DNA of 64,000 bases. Source: Pseudomonas sp. CAN1. GTDB lineage: Bacteria; Pseudomonadota; Gammaproteobacteria; Pseudomonadales; Pseudomonadaceae. Made by a program: the position numbers and the translations under genes. Below the pieces are notes generated by a model. That model was not told where the DNA came from. It did not search any database and saw only the letters and a program-made list of their open reading frames with translations. Position 1 is the stretch's first letter; each line of letters begins with the position of its first letter. Where the stretch lies: NCBI RefSeq assembly GCF_030462585.1, contig NZ_JASMRU010000002.1, forward strand, positions 372,001-436,000, written 5' to 3'. Positions 62,529 through 64,000 of the stretch are shown piece by piece.

Positions 62529-63260
62529 ATGCGCAAGTTGAATATCGTACTGCTCGCCGGTGGCGAAGGCGCTTCGGTGAAGGCCGAAAGCAGCTACCCC
62601 GATTACTTGTCCGAGCGTGACGGCGTGCCGTTGATCCAGCATCTGGTGGAGAACTGCCTTGCCCTGGAGCCTGTGCGGATCATCTGCATGCTGCCCAAGG
62701 ACGACGTCAGCAAGTACCACCTGCGCAACATGCTGCAGCAGATGACTCCGGTCGCCTCCGTGCAGCCGGTTCAGGCGCTGACCATGGGGGCGGCCTGCAC
62801 TGCCCTGCTGGCGGCGGAGAGCATCGACAACAGCGATGAGCTGCTGATCATCAACTGCAACGAACTGCTCGATGGCTCGCTGCGCGACATCGTCGGCGGC
62901 TTCCGCAACGACCAGTGCGATGCTGGCGTGGTGGTCTTCAAGTCCCTGCATCCGCGCTATTCCTTCGTACGCATGAATGCCGAGGGTTATGTCACCGAGG
63001 CGGCAGAGAAGAATCCGATCAGCAACCATGCGGTGGCCGGCCTGTACTGGTTCGACCGCGGCGCGGTATTCGTCGAGGCGGTGAAGGAGATGATCCGCAA
63101 GGACGCCAAGGTGAACGACGCCTTCTACATCGCTCCGGCGCTCAATGAGCTGGTGCTGCTGCATAAGAAGATCGGCAGTTTCCGCGTCGAGCCCAACCAG
63201 TACCACCCACTGAAGAACCCCCATCAACTGCATGCTTTCGAAACGGTGGCTGTTCGATGA
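62529..63260 (+). CDS. Nucleotidyltransferase paralogue with degenerate active site
   Basis: The 243-residue protein aligns by eye over its length with the one at 60502 (TMGAACTALLAAESIDNSDELLIIN versus TEGAACTVYAARELINSDDPVMIAN). The G-x-G-x-R loop reads GGEGASVK, the PKPL Lys is lost (YPDYLSERDGVPLI), and the NSDQ metal Asp reads NCNE. Catalysis is therefore doubtful. It may be a regulatory or binding partner of the active paralogue, or a transferase of different chemistry. Confidence 0.8.
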   Translation: MRKLNIVLLAGGEGASVKAESSYPDYLSERDGVPLIQHLVENCLALEPVRIICMLPKDDVSKYHLRNMLQQMTPVASVQPVQALTMGAACTALLAAESIDNSDELLIINCNELLDGSLRDIVGGFRNDQCDAGVVVFKSLHPRYSFVRMNAEGYVTEAAEKNPISNHAVAGLYWFDRGAVFVEAVKEMIRKDAKVNDAFYIAPALNELVLLHKKIGSFRVEPNQYHPLKNPHQLHAFETVAVR

Positions 63261-63583
63261 ACTCCGCGAACCTGAAGGACATGGTCAAGGGCTGGTTCGT
63301 CGGGGGGTTTACCCCCACTGCCTTTAGTACCCAGGCCTGCGAAGTCGCAGTGAAGCCTTATAAGACCGGAGACTCGGAGTCCGCGCACTATCACAAGATC
63401 GCCACCGAAGTGACTCTGGTGCTCTCTGGTGAAGTGGAAATGTGCGGCAAGACCTGGGGCGCTGGCGAAATCATCGTTCTGGAGCCAGGCGACATCACCG
63501 CCTTCAAGGCACTCTCCGATGCCGTCACTGTTGTGGTCAAGGTGCCCGGTGCGCTGAACGACAAGTACCTCGTGGAAGCATGA
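63257..63583 (+). CDS. Small cupin-fold protein
   Basis: The 108-residue protein overlaps the preceding gene by four bases. The cupin motif one is SAHYHKIATEVTLVLSGEVEM with His in HYH, and motif two is GAGEIIVLEPGDITAFKALSD. The barrel covers nearly the whole protein. Such cupins in polysaccharide regions include isomerases and sugar-binding modifiers. The enzyme role is not evident. Confidence 0.82.
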   Translation: MNSANLKDMVKGWFVGGFTPTAFSTQACEVAVKPYKTGDSESAHYHKIATEVTLVLSGEVEMCGKTWGAGEIIVLEPGDITAFKALSDAVTVVVKVPGALNDKYLVEA

Positions 63584-63708
63584 TGCTCACCTTTCCAGAA
63601 AAGGGCTCTGCATTGCCTTGCCAGGCACGTTCGCGATACTGCCCTGCAAGCCGGGCATTCGTGTCGCACCGCAGTACCTTGAAGTTCGCAACTAAGGACT
63701 GAGGCAGC

Positions 63709-64000
63709 ATGCTGATTCAACTCAAGCCCCTGAAGCGCCTTGGCTACCCGGAGGCGAAGTTTCTACCCGCGCTATCGGATGATGTGCTCAACAGGGCGCG
63801 TGCCGCTAATGTGCTGACGTTCCGCAGCAAATCCGGAGCTGCTCCCGATCGTGTGATCAAGAATGTGAGTGCGCTGACACGTCTGGATTGGCCCGGCGGC
63901 GACGCCATTGTCCTCCTGGGCCTGCAGACGGACTCACCGCTGGCCCCGCTGATCCTCTGGGACCTCGTCCACGCCGCCCCGGTGGGGGCGACGATCGAGC
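63709..64000 (+). CDS. Unidentified protein, 3' part off window
   Basis: An open frame from ATG 63709 after GAGGCAGC runs off the edge, showing 97 residues. It reads MLIQLKPLKRLGYPEAKF at the N-terminus and later DAIVLLGLQTDSPLAPLILWDLVHAAP. A class I methyltransferase or other glycan-modifying enzyme is possible, but too little is visible to name a family. It follows the cupin gene by 125 bases and probably belongs to the same operon. Confidence 0.5.
   Translation, partial: MLIQLKPLKRLGYPEAKFLPALSDDVLNRARAANVLTFRSKSGAAPDRVIKNVSALTRLDWPGGDAIVLLGLQTDSPLAPLILWDLVHAAPVGATIE

Noticed and set aside
63580-63702. 40-codon frame MMLTFPEKGS... between cupin and the last gene
   Set aside because: It overlaps the cupin stop but has no clear ribosome site, and the residue pattern (many Arg, Ser, Cys) looks non-coding. 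It cannot be excluded without comparison.

Overview
The window looks like chromosomal DNA of a high-GC Pseudomonas, most likely from the P. aeruginosa / P. nitroreducens / P. citronellolis side of the genus. The reasons are strong GC-rich codon bias, Pseudomonas-type gene families (cioAB, mapZ, rlmG, cstA-ybdD-yjiA, betT) and dozens of palindromic intergenic repeats (GTAGGAGCGAGC...GCTCGCTCCTAC and relatives). From memory, the block at about 29.9-49.6 kb follows PAO1 gene order around PA4604-PA4621. No search was run, so the species stays open. No rRNA, tRNA, CRISPR array, prophage or insertion sequence was found.

Layout. 0-4 kb (minus strand): DsrE-like fragment, GNAT acetyltransferase, two DUF4136 lipoproteins, cmoM, a MazG-like pyrophosphohydrolase and a MaoC hydratase. 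4.1-8.7 kb: AraC-type regulator, EF-hand protein, a FabG4-type reductase and a thiolase, which with MaoC form a lipid-modification module. 9-10.6 kb: Lrp regulator divergent from a YedA-like exporter. 10.7-15.7 kb: shortened acyl-CoA-dehydrogenase-like gene and tauABCD for taurine use. 16-21.1 kb: OPT transporter, a VapBC-type toxin-antitoxin pair, betT, and a 39-residue small protein. 21.6-25 kb: lipoprotein, a degenerate sigma-54 activator-like ATPase, a Cys/Met PLP enzyme and metQ. 25.5-28.1 kb: cioAB plus a DUF2474 peptide. 28.3-36 kb: MFS exporter, then an exported molybdenum hydroxylase with 2Fe-2S subunit, triheme cytochrome c, XdhC and a MocA-like cytidylyltransferase.

36-49.7 kb is housekeeping: hydrolase, rlmG, an orphan DctP, fpr, a TerC-CBS-CorC protein, mscL, two DUF465 proteins, radA, mapZ, DUF3015, cstA-ybdD and yjiA. 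49.9-58.3 kb holds a complete-looking uptake and catabolic island: FCD-type GntR regulator, four-gene polyamine-type ABC importer, two amidohydrolases and a flavin-reductase-like protein. Two TTG-N4-CAA half-palindrome sites lie in the divergent promoter. 58.3-59 kb is an AT-richer gene-free stretch leading into a surface-polysaccharide operon (59-64 kb, running off the edge). It encodes a Wzm/Wzt-type exporter, a nucleotidyltransferase, a short glycerophosphodiesterase-like protein, a HAD phosphatase, a paralogous nucleotidyltransferase that has lost its catalytic motifs, and a cupin.

The best candidates for something undescribed are the 50-58 kb importer/amidohydrolase island (substrate unknown; one amidohydrolase lacks the usual HxH metal motif), the active/inactive nucleotidyltransferase pair in the polysaccharide operon, and the activator-like ATPase that lacks the sigma-54 contact loop, arginine fingers and DNA-binding domain.
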